Positions 63,321 to 64,000 of a DNA stretch of 64,000 nucleotides are shown here, one piece after another. The notes beneath the pieces are model-generated. The model ran no database searches. It worked only from the letters and a program-made list of their open reading frames with translations, and had not been told where the DNA came from. Positions within the stretch are counted from its first letter, which is position 1. Each line of letters opens with the position of its first letter. The DNA comes from Calothrix sp. NIES-2098 (lineage in GTDB: Bacteria; Cyanobacteriota; Cyanobacteriia; Cyanobacteriales; Nostocaceae): positions 4,715,001 to 4,779,000 of the forward strand of contig AP018172.1 in NCBI GenBank assembly GCA_002368175.1. Direction: 5' to 3'. A program made the position numbers and the translations under genes.

Positions 63321-64000
63321 TGAAAAAGACAAGGAGGACAAGGGAAGGAGGATAATTAATTCTCTTAACTTTGTACTCAGTACTCAGCACTCAGCGCATT
63401 CAAGCTAAATCGATTGCAGGGGGATTTTAACCCCTGTAATGGTAAACCACCAAATCTTTGATTTGATGGGGATTTTAAAATCTTGGGCAAACTGTTTTTT
63501 GCTTCTGCCACGCTAGTTAATACCAGTCTGCCCAAGCTGGGAGACCCCTCCTCTGCCTCTGCCTTGGTTTCACACAGAGTTAATGTCTGTTTTAGCAAGA
63601 GTTTGTGAGAGTTCCCTACAATTTGGGTATTTTTTGATTGACAGTTCCCAACCTAGTGTTTGTTTCCCTTGTTTACATAAGTTAACGAATCTCATGGCCA
63701 ATCATAGATTCACATAATGGTTATTATTAATAATTTCCGCTAGTTATGACTGAAAATGTCATATAAATAATCTGAAAAATATGCATTCATAGTATCTAAA
63801 TAATTAAAACAATAGAATAAAACTTATATATTAGAACTTTGCAACGACTTTAGAACTGATAGATAAAATTTTACTTATATAACCAATCTAATATTTATTT
63901 AAGATTCATCTATCCAAAGTTAACCATTTGCATCTGAAAGCTTGTAAACTAATTTCAACAAGTTAAGTGATACGTCGCCAGTTGCCCAGACTCTAATCTA
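63321..64000. other. Right-edge intergenic region with repeats
   Basis: 680 bases without a supported gene. TACTCAG/CACTCAG heptamers (63373-63395) lead to a hairpin ATTGCAGGGG...CCCCTGTAAT (63413-63440, one G-U pair) and a small CCAAATC-TTT-GATTTG palindrome. The final 350 bases are very AT-rich, possibly a promoter region for a gene beyond the window. An ORF at 63377-63598 (minus) only reads through these repeats. Confidence 0.5.

Noticed and set aside
63377..63598. 73-codon minus-strand ORF near the right edge
   Set aside because: It translates hairpin and heptamer repeats, with no conserved motif or ribosome-binding site.

Overview
The window is chromosomal DNA of a filamentous, probably heterocyst-forming cyanobacterium (Nostocales). 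The evidence is the frequent HIP1 octamer GCGATCGC, abundant tandem heptanucleotide repeats (STRR), and typically cyanobacterial genes: a Mo-nitrogenase C-terminal-domain protein, DUF2808, a Tic20 homologue, an NB-ARC/STAND ATPase, a TpsA-like secreted protein and HAMP-array histidine kinases. No rRNA, tRNA or CRISPR array was recognised.

Layout. 1-0.5 kb: start of a response regulator (leaving the left edge), a histidine-kinase relic and a Mo-nitrogenase-domain gene. 0.8-5.7 kb: DUF2808 protein, purH, an esterase, a small DUF2555-like protein and coaBC. 6.2-9.8 kb: two repeat-rich glycine-zipper proteins, a small membrane protein and a K+-channel-like protein. 10-11.8 kb: ureE-ureF-ureG without the structural urease genes. 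11.9-13.6 kb: an IS4-type element with 45-bp inverted ends and a stop-interrupted transposase. 13.7-16.2 kb: VIT/vWA protein. 16.5-19.5 kb: an AT-rich accessory cassette (coiled-coil protein, unknown protein, HNH nuclease) followed by a short NB-ARC ATPase. 20-30.6 kb: a signalling island with a 2206-residue kinase carrying 14 HAMP units, CheR, CheB without a receiver, and a second hybrid kinase. 30.7-34.3 kb: aldo/keto reductase and a TpsA-like exoprotein. 34.6-40.7 kb: HlyD / double ABC ATPase / two ABC-2 permeases, interrupted by an 18-copy 21-bp tandem array. 40.8-46.7 kb (minus): recG, an unknown protein, tsf, rpsB. 46.8-48.7 kb: an overlapping AAA-ATPase plus PIN-like pair, a candidate defence or toxin module. 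48.8-63.3 kb: GT2 glycosyltransferase, PhoX-type phosphatase with a candidate Pho box, argG, DedA, STAS protein, coiled-coil protein, rpsF, FAH-family hydrolase, Tic20, a Cys-rich small protein, glyA, a WecA/TagO-type transferase and cinA.

How it fits together. Most of the window is housekeeping metabolism and translation, with accessory modules set between. The best candidates for under-described biology are the AAA/PIN pair, the coiled-coil/HNH/NB-ARC cassette, the paired 18-residue-repeat proteins, the 21-bp array inside an efflux operon, and the recurring use of STRR heptamers as translation starts. All functions are inferred from reading the sequence; no database search was run.
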